Assembly (NCBI GenBank): GCA_963663245.1
Contig: OY760143.1
Span: 1,302,001-1,366,000 of the forward strand
Source of the DNA: JAFGVL01 sp963663245
Lineage (GTDB): Bacteria > Bacteroidota > Bacteroidia > Bacteroidales > Paludibacteraceae
Direction: 5' to 3'
DNA length: 64,000 nucleotides
A model generated the notes under the pieces. The model made no database searches and was not told where the DNA came from. It saw only the letters and a list, made by a program, of their open reading frames with translations. Positions within the stretch are counted from its first letter, which is position 1, and every line of letters begins with the position of its first letter. Positions 24,763-33,079 of the stretch are shown here, piece by piece. A program made the translations under genes and the position numbers.

Positions 24763-24798
24763 TAAAAAAAGAGATGTAATTGCATCTCTTTTTTTATT
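24763..24798. terminator. rho-independent terminator
   Basis: The stem AAAAAAAGAGATG pairs with CATCTCTTTTTTT across a short loop (TAATTG), and a T-run follows. It ends the lipoprotein gene and isolates the ettA promoter. Confidence 0.88.
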
Positions 24799-24804
24799 TT
24801 ATTA

Positions 24805-24831
24805 ACCGTTAAGCATTGACCGTTAAGCATT
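24805..24831. repeat. 14-bp-period tandem repeat in the ettA promoter
   Basis: ACCGTTAAGCATT occurs twice in tandem (24805-24817 and 24819-24831) with a 14-base period. The -33 element of the ettA promoter lies in the junction of the two copies. Confidence 0.75.
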
Positions 24832-24845
24832 TTTCCCTAACTTTG
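24816..24845 (+). promoter_or_regulatory. promoter of ettA
   Basis: TTG at 24816-24818 and TAACTTTG at 24838-24845 are 19 bases apart, the spacing of Bacteroidetes primary sigma-factor promoters (TTTG, 19-20 bases, TAnnTTTG). Transcription should begin about 24852, some 20 bases before the ATG. Confidence 0.8.
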
Positions 24846-24873
24846 CATCCTTAAATTTTTAACCCTTTTTTAT

Positions 24874-26544
24874 ATGTCAGACGATAAAAAGATCATTTTC
24901 TCAATGGTTAACGTGAGCAAGGTAATTCCACCAACTCGTACTATCTTAAAAGATATGTATTTATCTTTTTTCTACGGAGCCAAAATTGGTGTAATCGGTT
25001 TAAATGGTTCTGGTAAATCTACCCTAATGAAAATTATAGCAGGAGTAGAAAAATCATTTAATGGAGAAGTTGTTTTCTCTCCTGGTTATTCAGTAGGGTA
25101 TTTAGAACAAGAGCCACAATTAGATGAAGAAAAAACGGTAAAGGAAATAGTAAAAGAAGGTGTAAGCGAAATTGTTGATGCTTTGAAAGAGTTTGAGGAA
25201 GTAAATGAGAAGTTTGCTGATGAAGATGCTGATTTTGATGCTTTGATTGCACGTCAAGGAGAGTTGCAAGAACAGCTGGATCGTTTAGATGCATGGAATT
25301 TAGATAATAAATTAGAGCGCGCGATGGATGCTTTGCGTTGTCCTGCTGATGATGCTTTAGTGAAAACCTTATCTGGTGGTGAACGTCGTCGTGTAGCGCT
25401 TTGTCGTTTGCTATTACAACAGCCAGATGTGCTTTTATTAGATGAGCCAACCAACCACTTGGATGCAGAATCGGTAGATTGGTTAGAGCAGCACTTACAA
25501 CAATATGCAGGAACAGTTATCGCTATTACGCATGATAGATATTTTTTAGATAATGTAGCCGGTTGGATTTTAGAGTTAGATCGAGGAGAAGGTATTCCTT
25601 GGCAAGGGAACTATACTTCGTGGTTAGATCAAAAAACCACGCGTATGGCTGGGGAAGAAAAACAAGCAAGTAAAAGACGCAAGACATTAGAGCGAGAGTT
25701 AGAATGGGTACGTATGGCACCAAAAGCTCGTCAGGCTAAAAGTAAAGCTCGTTTAGGAGCTTATGATAAACTGTTGAATGAAGATCAAAAGCAGCGTGAA
25801 GAAACCTTAGAGCTATTTGTTCCAAACGGTCCTCGTTTAGGAAACAAGGTTATTGAGGTGAAGAATATGAGTAAAGCCTTTGGTGATAAATTATTGTTCG
25901 ACAATTTAGATTTTGTTTTACCTCCCAATGGTATTGTCGGTGTTATTGGACCCAATGGTGCTGGTAAAACCACCTTGTTTAAAATGATTATGGGAATGGA
26001 GTCTCCAGATAAAGGTAGTTTTGATGTAGGAGAAACTGTTGCATTAGGTTATGCCGATCAAACCCATAAAGATATTGATCCAGATAAATCAGTATATGAA
26101 GTTGTTTCTGAGGGAACAGAATTTATAAAAGTAGGAGGTAGGGAAATAAACTCACGTGCCTATCTTTCTAAGTTTAACTTTACTGGTGGTGATCAAGAAA
26201 AGAAATGTGGCATATTATCAGGAGGAGAACGTAACCGTTTGCATTTAGCTTTAACCTTGAAAGCAGAATCTAATGTGTTGCTATTAGATGAGCCAACTAA
26301 TGATATTGATGTAAATACCTTAAGAGCATTAGAAGAAGGTTTGGAGCATTTTGCTGGTTGTGCTGTTGTTATTTCGCACGACCGTTGGTTTCTAAATAGA
26401 ATATGTACACATATATTAGCTTTTGAAGGCGATTCGCAAGTCTTTTTCTTTGAAGGTTCGTACGATGAGTATGAAGAGAATAAAAAGAAACGTTTAGGTG
26501 ATGATGGTCCAAAGCGAATTCGATATAAAAAATTGATGGCTTAA
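24874..26544 (+). CDS. ettA: energy-dependent translational throttle protein EttA
   Basis: An ABC-F ATPase of 556 residues that binds the ribosomal E site and gates entry into elongation according to the ADP/ATP ratio. Both nucleotide-binding domains are complete. They have Walker A GLNGSGKST and GPNGAGKTT, signatures LSGGERRRV and LSGGERNRL, and Walker B boxes VLLLDEPTNHLD and VLLLDEPTNDID. The inter-domain linker and the arm insertion in domain 1 match EttA. The sequence around domain 1 (MVNVSKVIPPTRTILKDMYLSFFYGAKIGVIG) and the C-terminal KRIRYKKLMA are typical. It is monocistronic, with its own well-formed promoter. Confidence 0.97.
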   Translation: MSDDKKIIFSMVNVSKVIPPTRTILKDMYLSFFYGAKIGVIGLNGSGKSTLMKIIAGVEKSFNGEVVFSPGYSVGYLEQEPQLDEEKTVKEIVKEGVSEIVDALKEFEEVNEKFADEDADFDALIARQGELQEQLDRLDAWNLDNKLERAMDALRCPADDALVKTLSGGERRRVALCRLLLQQPDVLLLDEPTNHLDAESVDWLEQHLQQYAGTVIAITHDRYFLDNVAGWILELDRGEGIPWQGNYTSWLDQKTTRMAGEEKQASKRRKTLERELEWVRMAPKARQAKSKARLGAYDKLLNEDQKQREETLELFVPNGPRLGNKVIEVKNMSKAFGDKLLFDNLDFVLPPNGIVGVIGPNGAGKTTLFKMIMGMESPDKGSFDVGETVALGYADQTHKDIDPDKSVYEVVSEGTEFIKVGGREINSRAYLSKFNFTGGDQEKKCGILSGGERNRLHLALTLKAESNVLLLDEPTNDIDVNTLRALEEGLEHFAGCAVVISHDRWFLNRICTHILAFEGDSQVFFFEGSYDEYEENKKKRLGDDGPKRIRYKKLMA

Positions 26545-26654
26545 TGATTTATATGTATGTTTTGGTTACAAAATAGTTATTAACCTGTTGATAAATATTT
26601 ATGGTTTGGAGTAAAAAAAGAATGCAGAAATTTTTCCTCAATTAAACAAAGCAT

Positions 26655-26662
26655 TAACTTTG
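26655..26662 (+). promoter_or_regulatory. -7 element of the serC promoter
   Basis: TAACTTTG fits TAnnTTTG. Transcription from it would give an untranslated leader of about 125 bases before serC, long for this window. No known riboswitch was recognised in that leader, though it holds a small hairpin near 26735-26752. Confidence 0.65.
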
Positions 26663-26795
26663 CTCTCCCTAATAATAAGAGGAACTATTTTTTCTTTGTT
26701 GAACACTTATTGATAGACTTTTTTAATTCTGTTGTGAGTGTGCTGACGCTCTGAAAAAATAGAACATAATACATTACCCTTTATAAAAAATAAAA

Positions 26796-27863
26796 ATGAA
26801 AAAGCATAATTTTAATGCAGGCCCTTCTGTTTTACCAAAAATGACGATAAAAAATACGGCCAAAGCAGTTTTAGATTTTGATGGAGTAGGACTATCTTTA
26901 ATGGAAATAAGTCATCGTGCTAAAGAATTCATTCCTATAGTTGACGAGGCAGAAGCATTATTTGCTGAATTGTTAGATATTCCTTCAGGATATAAAGTGC
27001 TTTTCTTGGGTGGTGGTGCAAGTTTACAGTTTTGTATGATTCCATATAACTTTATGGAAAACAAGTCAGCCTATTTAAATACTGGAGCGTGGGCTAGCAA
27101 AGCGTTAAAAGAAGCCAGATTTTTTGGAAATACTGTAGAGGTAGCTTCATCAAAAGATGCTAATTTTTCATATATTCCAAAAGATTTTGAAATACCTACA
27201 GATGCTGATTACTTACATATTACTACAAATAACACGATATATGGAACAGAGATTCGTAAAGAACTAGATTCTCCAATACCTATAATTGCAGATATGTCTT
27301 CAGATATATTTTCGCGTCCTGTTGATGTTTCAAAATACAATCTTATTTATGGTGGAGCACAAAAGAACTTAGCTCCAGCAGGTGTTTCATTTGCTATTGT
27401 AAAAGTAGATGCTTTAGAAAAAGTATCAAGACCAATACCAACATATTTGAATTATAGCACTCATGTTGTAAATAGTTCAATGTTTAACACACCTCCTGTT
27501 ATTAATATTTATGCAGCCTTACAAACACTTAAATATTATAAATCTTTAGGTGGCTTAAAGGTGATTGAAAAAATGAATATTGATAAGGCTAATATATTAT
27601 ATGATGAGATTGAAAAGAATAAACTATTCAAAGGAACAGCTCTTGTTGAAGATCGATCTCTTATGAATATTTGTTTTGTTATGAATGAAGAATATGCTGC
27701 ATTAGAAGCACCATTTGCTCAATTTGCTGCTAAAAAAGGGATGGTTGGAATAAAAGGCCATCGTTCAGTAGGAGGGTTTAGAGCATCTACATACAACTCT
27801 TTACCCAAAGACAGTGTTCAGTCTTTAGTTAATTGTATGAAAGATTTCGCAAAGAAACACTAA
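26796..27863 (+). CDS. serC: phosphoserine aminotransferase SerC
   Basis: PLP enzyme converting 3-phosphohydroxypyruvate and glutamate to 3-phosphoserine (and acting in pyridoxal synthesis in some bacteria). The 355-residue length matches. The N-terminus has NFNAGPSVLPK, followed by SLMEISHRAKEF, GGGASLQF and the PLP-binding Lys190 in YGGAQKNLAPAG. The C-terminal GGFRASTYNSLP carries the arginine that holds the substrate carboxylate. It is the first gene of the serC-serA-DUF1015 cluster; a terminator-like hairpin follows it before serA. Confidence 0.97.
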   Translation: MKKHNFNAGPSVLPKMTIKNTAKAVLDFDGVGLSLMEISHRAKEFIPIVDEAEALFAELLDIPSGYKVLFLGGGASLQFCMIPYNFMENKSAYLNTGAWASKALKEARFFGNTVEVASSKDANFSYIPKDFEIPTDADYLHITTNNTIYGTEIRKELDSPIPIIADMSSDIFSRPVDVSKYNLIYGGAQKNLAPAGVSFAIVKVDALEKVSRPIPTYLNYSTHVVNSSMFNTPPVINIYAALQTLKYYKSLGGLKVIEKMNIDKANILYDEIEKNKLFKGTALVEDRSLMNICFVMNEEYAALEAPFAQFAAKKGMVGIKGHRSVGGFRASTYNSLPKDSVQSLVNCMKDFAKKH

Positions 27864-27881
27864 TACAATAAAACATATTTG

Positions 27882-27927
27882 AAGGACACTTCTAGTTCAG
27901 ATTCGAACTTCAAGTGTCCTTTCTTGT
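27882..27927 (+). terminator. intercistronic terminator between serC and serA
   Basis: The stem AAGGACACTT pairs with AAGTGTCCTT, extended by an inner GTTC/GAAC pairing, and a TTTCTTGTTT tail follows. It sits between two genes of one pathway, so it probably lowers or controls serA read-through. Confidence 0.75.
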
Positions 27928-27960
27928 TTAAGAAATTTAATAATAAAATATAAAACAATT

Positions 27961-28881
27961 ATGAAAGTTTTAATCGCAACAGATAAACCATTTGCTAAAG
28001 TAGCTGTAGATGGAATTCGAAAAGTAATTGATGAAGCAGGTTATGAGTTAGCTTTACTAGAAAAATACACAGAAAAACAACAATTGTTAGATGCAATAGC
28101 TGATGCTAATGCAGTAATTATTCGTAGTGATATTATTGATGCAGAAGTGTTAGCCGCAGCCAAAGAATTGAAAATTGTTGTACGTGCAGGTGCAGGTTAC
28201 GATAATGTAGATTTAGAGGCAGCAACTACTGGAGGTGTATGTGTTATGAATACGCCCGGACAGAACTCAAATGCTGTAGCAGAACTAGCTGTCGGAATGA
28301 TGATTTATGCTGTTCGTAATTTATATAATGGAACGTCTGGAACGGAGTTGTTAGGAAAAAAATTAGGGATACATGCTTATGGAAATGTAGGTCGTAATGT
28401 GGCTCGTATTGCTAAAGGTTTAGGTATGCAAGTATTTGCTTACGATGCATATTGTCCTGCTGATGTTATTGAAAAGGATGGTGTAAAAGCATTGAATAAT
28501 GTAAATGAATTGTATGAAACCTGTAATGTAATTTCTTTACATATACCAGCTACAGCTGAGACGAAAAAGTCTATCAATTTTGATTTGCTAAGTAAAATGC
28601 CAGAAGGTGCAATGTTAGTTAATACGGCTCGTAAAGAAGTGGTGGACGAAGAAGAATTAGTGAAGTTTTTTGAAGCTCGTTCTGATTTTAAATATATGAG
28701 TGATATTGCTCCAGTAAATGCAGTGGAGCTAAGAGATAAATTTGCTGACCGTTTCTTTGCAACGCCAAAGAAAATGGGAGCCCAAACATCTGAGGCTAAT
28801 ATCAATGCAGGTTTAGCAGCTGCTAAACAAATTGTAGATTTCTTAGAAAAAGGAGATGAGAAATTTCGCGTTAATAAATAA
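27961..28881 (+). CDS. serA: D-3-phosphoglycerate dehydrogenase, lysine-type (type IIIK)
   Basis: NAD-dependent oxidation of 3-phosphoglycerate, the first step of serine synthesis. The 306-residue length matches the short form without ACT or ASB regulatory domains. The cofactor loop is HAYGNVGRNVARIAKG. The catalytic arginine lies in NTARKEVVDEEEL. Where most D-2-hydroxyacid dehydrogenases have a catalytic His in a TPH motif, this protein has Lys270 in FFATPKKMGAQTSEAN. That variation defines the type IIIK enzymes of Bacteroides and Entamoeba. It lies 97 bases after serC with a hairpin between them, and 27 bases before the DUF1015 gene. Confidence 0.96.
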   Translation: MKVLIATDKPFAKVAVDGIRKVIDEAGYELALLEKYTEKQQLLDAIADANAVIIRSDIIDAEVLAAAKELKIVVRAGAGYDNVDLEAATTGGVCVMNTPGQNSNAVAELAVGMMIYAVRNLYNGTSGTELLGKKLGIHAYGNVGRNVARIAKGLGMQVFAYDAYCPADVIEKDGVKALNNVNELYETCNVISLHIPATAETKKSINFDLLSKMPEGAMLVNTARKEVVDEEELVKFFEARSDFKYMSDIAPVNAVELRDKFADRFFATPKKMGAQTSEANINAGLAAAKQIVDFLEKGDEKFRVNK

Positions 28882-28908
28882 AATACCAATACATAAACGT
28901 AAAATATA

Positions 28909-30153
28909 ATGGCCAAAATTAAGCCTTTTAAAGGTATTCGTCCACCAAAAGAATTAGTAGAGCAAGTAGCATCTCGTCCGTACGATGTGCTTAATTCTAT
29001 CGAAGCAAGAGAAGAAGCTGCAGGAAACGATAAATCATTGTATCGCATTATTAAGCCGGAGATTGATTTTCCTGTAGGGACAGATGAGCATTTGCCTGAG
29101 GTGTACGATAAAGCATTGGCTAACTTTAATCTTTTTCAAGATAAGGGTTGGTTAGTTCAAGACACAAAAGAAAATTATTATGTGTATGCACAAACAATGA
29201 ATGGTCGTACACAATATGGATTAGCTTTATGTGCTAGTGTAGAAGACTACATGACTGAGAATATCAAAAAACATGAGCTAACACGTCGTGACAAAGAAGA
29301 AGACCGTATGAAGCACGTGCGTGTAAACAACGCAAATGTAGAGCCGGTATTTTTTGCTTATCCTCACAATGATGAGTTAGATGCAATTGTTGCTAAAACG
29401 GTAGCTGCTCCAGCAGAATATGATTTTGTTGCTCCAGATGGTTTTGGACATCATTTTTGGTTAATTGATGATGAGGCTACCATACAACGCATTACTGAAA
29501 TTTTTGCGGGTATTCCTAATTTATATATTGCTGATGGTCACCATAGAAGTGCAGCCGCAGCTTTAGTAGGAGATGAGAAACGTAAGAATAATCCAAACCA
29601 CACTGGTGATGAGGAATATAATTATTTTTTAGCTGTGTGTTTTCCAGACAATCAATTGAATATTATCGACTATAACAGAGTAGTAAAAGATTTAAATGGT
29701 TTAACGGATGAACAGTTTTTAGAAGCCTTGAACAAGAATTTTGTAGTGGAGGATAAAGGAATAGAGATTTATCAGCCTAATGCTTTGCATAATTTTGCAA
29801 TTTACTTATCAGGTAAATGGTATTCCCTTACAGCTAAAGAAGGAACTTATAACGACAATGACCCAATTGGAATTTTGGATGTAACCATTTCTTCTAATCT
29901 TATTTTAGATGAACTACTAGGCATTGAAGATTTACGTTCTTCAAAACGTGTAGACTTTGTGGGGGGGATTCGTGGCTTAGGAGAATTAAGCAAACGAGTA
30001 GATAGTGGCGAAATGCGTTTAGGTTTAGCCTTATATGCTGTTTCTATGGATCAGTTAATAGCTATTGCTGATACAGGCAATATTATGCCTCCTAAAACAA
30101 CTTGGTTCGAACCTAAATTACGCTCTGGTTTAGTGATACATAAATTAGTATAG
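28909..30153 (+). CDS. DUF1015 family protein
   Basis: A 414-residue cytoplasmic protein of the DUF1015 family. It is recognisable by the N-terminal FKGIRPPKELVEQVASRPYDVL, the middle ELTRRDKEEDRMKHVRVNN, LYIADGHHRSAAA, and the C-terminal RSSKRVDFVGGIRGLGELSKR. The AADGHHR-like block and conserved acidic residues suggest a phosphatase- or kinase-type active site, but no activity is firmly established for most members; a bacterial member has been linked to serine kinase-type chemistry in archaea. In Bacteroidetes the gene often follows serC-serA, and here it is 27 bases downstream of serA. A role in serine or phosphoserine metabolism is therefore a fair guess, not a proof. Confidence 0.9.
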   Translation: MAKIKPFKGIRPPKELVEQVASRPYDVLNSIEAREEAAGNDKSLYRIIKPEIDFPVGTDEHLPEVYDKALANFNLFQDKGWLVQDTKENYYVYAQTMNGRTQYGLALCASVEDYMTENIKKHELTRRDKEEDRMKHVRVNNANVEPVFFAYPHNDELDAIVAKTVAAPAEYDFVAPDGFGHHFWLIDDEATIQRITEIFAGIPNLYIADGHHRSAAAALVGDEKRKNNPNHTGDEEYNYFLAVCFPDNQLNIIDYNRVVKDLNGLTDEQFLEALNKNFVVEDKGIEIYQPNALHNFAIYLSGKWYSLTAKEGTYNDNDPIGILDVTISSNLILDELLGIEDLRSSKRVDFVGGIRGLGELSKRVDSGEMRLGLALYAVSMDQLIAIADTGNIMPPKTTWFEPKLRSGLVIHKLV

Positions 30154-30203
30154 ATTTGTAAAGACGCGATTAATCGGGTCTCTAACATATAATAATCTTT
30201 TAT

Positions 30204-30236
30204 AATGATCGGATGACTTCAAGTCATCCGATCATT
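30204..30236. terminator. 33-bp near-perfect palindrome after the serine operon
   Basis: Two perfectly complementary 16-base arms (AATGATCGGATGACTT and AAGTCATCCGATCATT) flank a single centre base. There is no good T-run afterwards (GTGTTTATATG), so it is either an atypical terminator, an mRNA 3' stabiliser or a cruciform or protein-binding site. Confidence 0.6.
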
Positions 30237-30308
30237 GTGTTTATATGACTTTATGTTTTTTTATCATTAAATCTCAGCGACTATAGTTCTTATTTTACGT
30301 AAAGCCCT

Positions 30309-30316
30309 TACCTTTG
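30309..30316 (+). promoter_or_regulatory. -7 element of the SulP transporter promoter
   Basis: TACCTTTG fits TAnnTTTG. It overlaps a TTG that would otherwise be read as an earlier start codon, which argues for the ATG at 30377 as the true start. Confidence 0.7.
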
Positions 30317-30376
30317 CATGCTCGTAAAAAGAGAATACTATTGTTCTCTATATTATTAACTTACTTCCCTTTTTTG

Positions 30377-31906
30377 ATGAATAAATTATTAAGTATTTTC
30401 AATTTCTCTCAGAAAGTAGATTACAAAACAGAAATATTATCAGGTTTAACTGTTGCTTTAGCCTTAGTGCCAGAAGCTGTTGCCTTTGCACTTATTGCAG
30501 GGCTATCTCCACTAACTGGTTTATATGCAGCCTTTGTTATGGGCTTAATAACATCTATTTTTGGTGGACGTCCAGGAATGATATCAGGTGCTACTGGTGC
30601 TGTTGCTATTGTATTAGTTGTATTAGCAAAAGATTATGGTGTTGAGTATATATTTGCCACAGTTGTTTTGGCTGGTCTTTTTCAAATGATAGCTGGTCTC
30701 TTAAAATTAGGGAAGTTAATACGTTTAGTTCCCCACCCAGTAATTTTTGGTTTTGTAAATGGTTTAGCTATTATTATATTTATGTCACAGTTAGATATTT
30801 TCAAAGATGCTTCTGGTAGTTGGTTAACAGGCTCTCCTTTGTATATTCTATTAGGTTTAGTGTTTTTAGCAATGCTTATTATTTGGGGTTTCCCCAAATT
30901 AACGAAGATTATTCCAGCATCTCTTACAGCTATATTAGTTGTCTTTGCTATCGTATTCTTTTTCGATATAGATACTAAAACGGTAGGAGATATGGCTTCT
31001 ATTCAAGGAGGATTTCCCCCTTTCCATATTCCTAGTATTCCGTTTACCTTTGAAACATTAATGATTATACTTCCTTATGCAGGTATTGTAGCAGGAGTGG
31101 GTTTAATAGAGAGTTTACTTACGCTTAACATTGTTGATGAAATAACAGAAACTCGTGGTAATGGAAATAAAGAAGCTGTAGCACAAGGAGCAGCTAATAT
31201 GCTTTCGGGACTCTTTTCTGGAATGGGTGGTTGTGCAATGATTGGACAAAGCCTTATCAATGTGTCGAATGGTGCAAGAGCAAGGTTGTCTGGGATTGTT
31301 GCTGCAATAATGTTGTTAGTATTTGTAATGTTTGGTTCTAGTTTAATTGAGAAAGTGCCAATGGCAGCCCTTACAGGCTTAATGATAATGGTAGCAATAG
31401 GTACTTTTGAATGGGCCAGTTTTAGAACATTCACTAAAATGCCGAAGTCAGATATATTTGTAATGGTGATGGTCACTTTGGTTACTGTAGTTTTACATAA
31501 CCTAGCTTTAGCTGTTATTATAGGAGTTATAATAGCGGCATTAGTATTTGCTTGGGATAATGCTAAGCGTATTAGAGCTAGAAAGACAATAGATGAAAAT
31601 GGTGTAAAATCATATCAGATATATGGTCCTTTATTTTTTGGTTCAGTAGCTGCATTTAATGAGAAGTTTGATGTACTTAATGATCCAGATGAAGTGATAA
31701 TTGATTTCGAAGAAAGTCGTGTTGTAGATATGTCTGCTATTGAAGCTTTAAATAAAATAACTGAACGTTATCATAAGGTTGGTAAGAGGGTGAAGTTAAA
31801 ACACTTAAGTGCAGATTGTCTTAAGCTTTTACAAAATGCAGATGAAATTATTGCTGTTAATGTGATTGAAGATCCAACCTATAAAGTGGTGGTGAATAAG
31901 ATATAA
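30377..31906 (+). CDS. SulP-family anion transporter with STAS domain
   Basis: A sulfate- or bicarbonate-type anion transporter of the SLC26/SulP family. The 509-residue product has about twelve to fourteen hydrophobic segments starting with YKTEILSGLTVALALVPEAVAFALIAGL, the signature GLYAAFVMGLITSIFGGRPGMISG, and a second GANMLSG-like repeat. A C-terminal STAS domain follows (about residues 425-509, VIIDFEESRVVDMSAIEAL). I chose the ATG at 30377 because an in-frame TTG at 30314 lies inside the -7 promoter element. Substrate (sulfate, bicarbonate, or other anion) cannot be told; no sulfate-assimilation genes are nearby. Confidence 0.93.
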   Translation: MNKLLSIFNFSQKVDYKTEILSGLTVALALVPEAVAFALIAGLSPLTGLYAAFVMGLITSIFGGRPGMISGATGAVAIVLVVLAKDYGVEYIFATVVLAGLFQMIAGLLKLGKLIRLVPHPVIFGFVNGLAIIIFMSQLDIFKDASGSWLTGSPLYILLGLVFLAMLIIWGFPKLTKIIPASLTAILVVFAIVFFFDIDTKTVGDMASIQGGFPPFHIPSIPFTFETLMIILPYAGIVAGVGLIESLLTLNIVDEITETRGNGNKEAVAQGAANMLSGLFSGMGGCAMIGQSLINVSNGARARLSGIVAAIMLLVFVMFGSSLIEKVPMAALTGLMIMVAIGTFEWASFRTFTKMPKSDIFVMVMVTLVTVVLHNLALAVIIGVIIAALVFAWDNAKRIRARKTIDENGVKSYQIYGPLFFGSVAAFNEKFDVLNDPDEVIIDFEESRVVDMSAIEALNKITERYHKVGKRVKLKHLSADCLKLLQNADEIIAVNVIEDPTYKVVVNKI

Positions 31907-31980
31907 TAAAAAGAATGCTTCTATTTTACTGAGCCTCCTAATTTATAATTAAGATGAGGTCTGTTCTTTCTTATTCTTAT

Positions 31981-32023
31981 AACAATGTCCAAAAAAGTTA
32001 GAATCATTTTTTTGGACATTGTT
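31981..32023. terminator. bidirectional terminator
   Basis: AACAATGTCCAAAAAA pairs with TTTTTTGGACATTGTT around a ten-base loop. The A-run and T-run flank the GC core symmetrically, so both convergent genes can end here. Confidence 0.9.
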
Positions 32024-32045
32024 ATGAAAACAGTTTTTTTGTATT

Positions 32046-33026
32046 TTATTTGTTATAGTTCGAATAATATTTCATAAACTGAGAACGCTCAAAAATTGTT
32101 GCATCTTCAGAATTAGCATAATTTAATTTAGCTCTGAATTCATCAATGTTTAAGTAGCCGTGTTGTTCCATCCAGCTTTCGATACACGTAATCATTTCAG
32201 AAATTACATTGTTCCCATTTTTATATACGGTACTACATATTTGTACTGCTTGAGCTCCAACTAATAAAGCTTTAACTGCATTTTCCCAATCATGTACTCC
32301 TGTTGATGTAACGATATTGCTGTTTTTTACTAAGCCAGAGATTAGTCCAGCCCAACGTAATGAATTAGCAAAGTCAGATGGTGCACTAAAAGCTTCTCCA
32401 GCTTGAAGTTCTATGGTTTTTAAATTGATGTCAGGTTGATAAAATCGGTTGAATAGAACGATACTATTGGCTCCAACACTTATTAATCTTTCTGATAGAG
32501 AAACTAAATTTGTAAATTGAGAACCAATCTTTACAACAATTGGAATGCTAACAGCAGCTGTTACATTTTTCACTATGTCTATATATGCTTGCTCGTGAGA
32601 AGTGCTATCTCCTTGCTTTTTTGTATTTAGCATGAAGATATTAAGTTCGATAGCATCAGCTCCAGCTAATTCCATTTGGTGTGCAAATGAAGACCAGTCA
32701 CCCGACTTTTGACAATTGATACTTGCTATAACAGGAATTGTACATTTTTGTTTTGAACCTTTAATAAGATTTAGATAGTCATTTAAATCGTTTGATTGAA
32801 CATAATTTTGGATGTAATCCATTGCTTCAGTGTAATCACTATTTTCCAATAGCTTTTCACTGTTCATTAATATTTGTTCTTCAAATAAAGATTTTAGTAC
32901 AATTGCACCTGCACCTGCTTTCTCTAACGCTAAGTTTTTTTCAGGACTGTTAGTTAATCCTGAACTGCTTATAATTATAGGGTTCTTTAGTTTTAGTCCT
33001 AAATAGGTAGTTTCTAATTTACTCAT
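32046..33026 (-). CDS. dihydroorotate dehydrogenase-like flavoprotein (function unclear)
   Basis: A 326-residue TIM-barrel flavin enzyme related to dihydroorotate dehydrogenase (PyrD family). It begins TTYLGLKLKNPIIISSSGLTNSPEKN and has the FMN-phosphate region SIPIVVKIGSQ and SNIVTSTGVHDWENAVKALLVGAQAVQICSTVY. The class 1 catalytic block N..SCPN is replaced by IELNIFMLNTKKQGDS, so the base cysteine is missing and a true pyrimidine role is doubtful. No other pyr gene is nearby. Bacteroidetes often carry this as a second, uncharacterised DHOD-like protein. It lies on the minus strand, 54 bases from the stop of nothing in the same operon, and is probably monocistronic or with the upstream symporter gene. 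Confidence 0.8.
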   Translation of the reverse strand: MSKLETTYLGLKLKNPIIISSSGLTNSPEKNLALEKAGAGAIVLKSLFEEQILMNSEKLLENSDYTEAMDYIQNYVQSNDLNDYLNLIKGSKQKCTIPVIASINCQKSGDWSSFAHQMELAGADAIELNIFMLNTKKQGDSTSHEQAYIDIVKNVTAAVSIPIVVKIGSQFTNLVSLSERLISVGANSIVLFNRFYQPDINLKTIELQAGEAFSAPSDFANSLRWAGLISGLVKNSNIVTSTGVHDWENAVKALLVGAQAVQICSTVYKNGNNVISEMITCIESWMEQHGYLNIDEFRAKLNYANSEDATIFERSQFMKYYSNYNK

Positions 33027-33079
33027 AGTTATTTTTTAGTATAGTATGTAAATGTAAAGATAGTGGTATTTTTATAAAT

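Noticed and set aside
28440..29048. 202-residue minus-strand reading frame across the serA/DUF1015 junction
   Set aside because: It is antisense to two well-identified genes, has Ser/Leu-rich shadow composition and no homology-like motif.
30314..30376. TTG start for the SulP gene
   Set aside because: The codon lies within the -7 promoter element and the added residues lack conservation.
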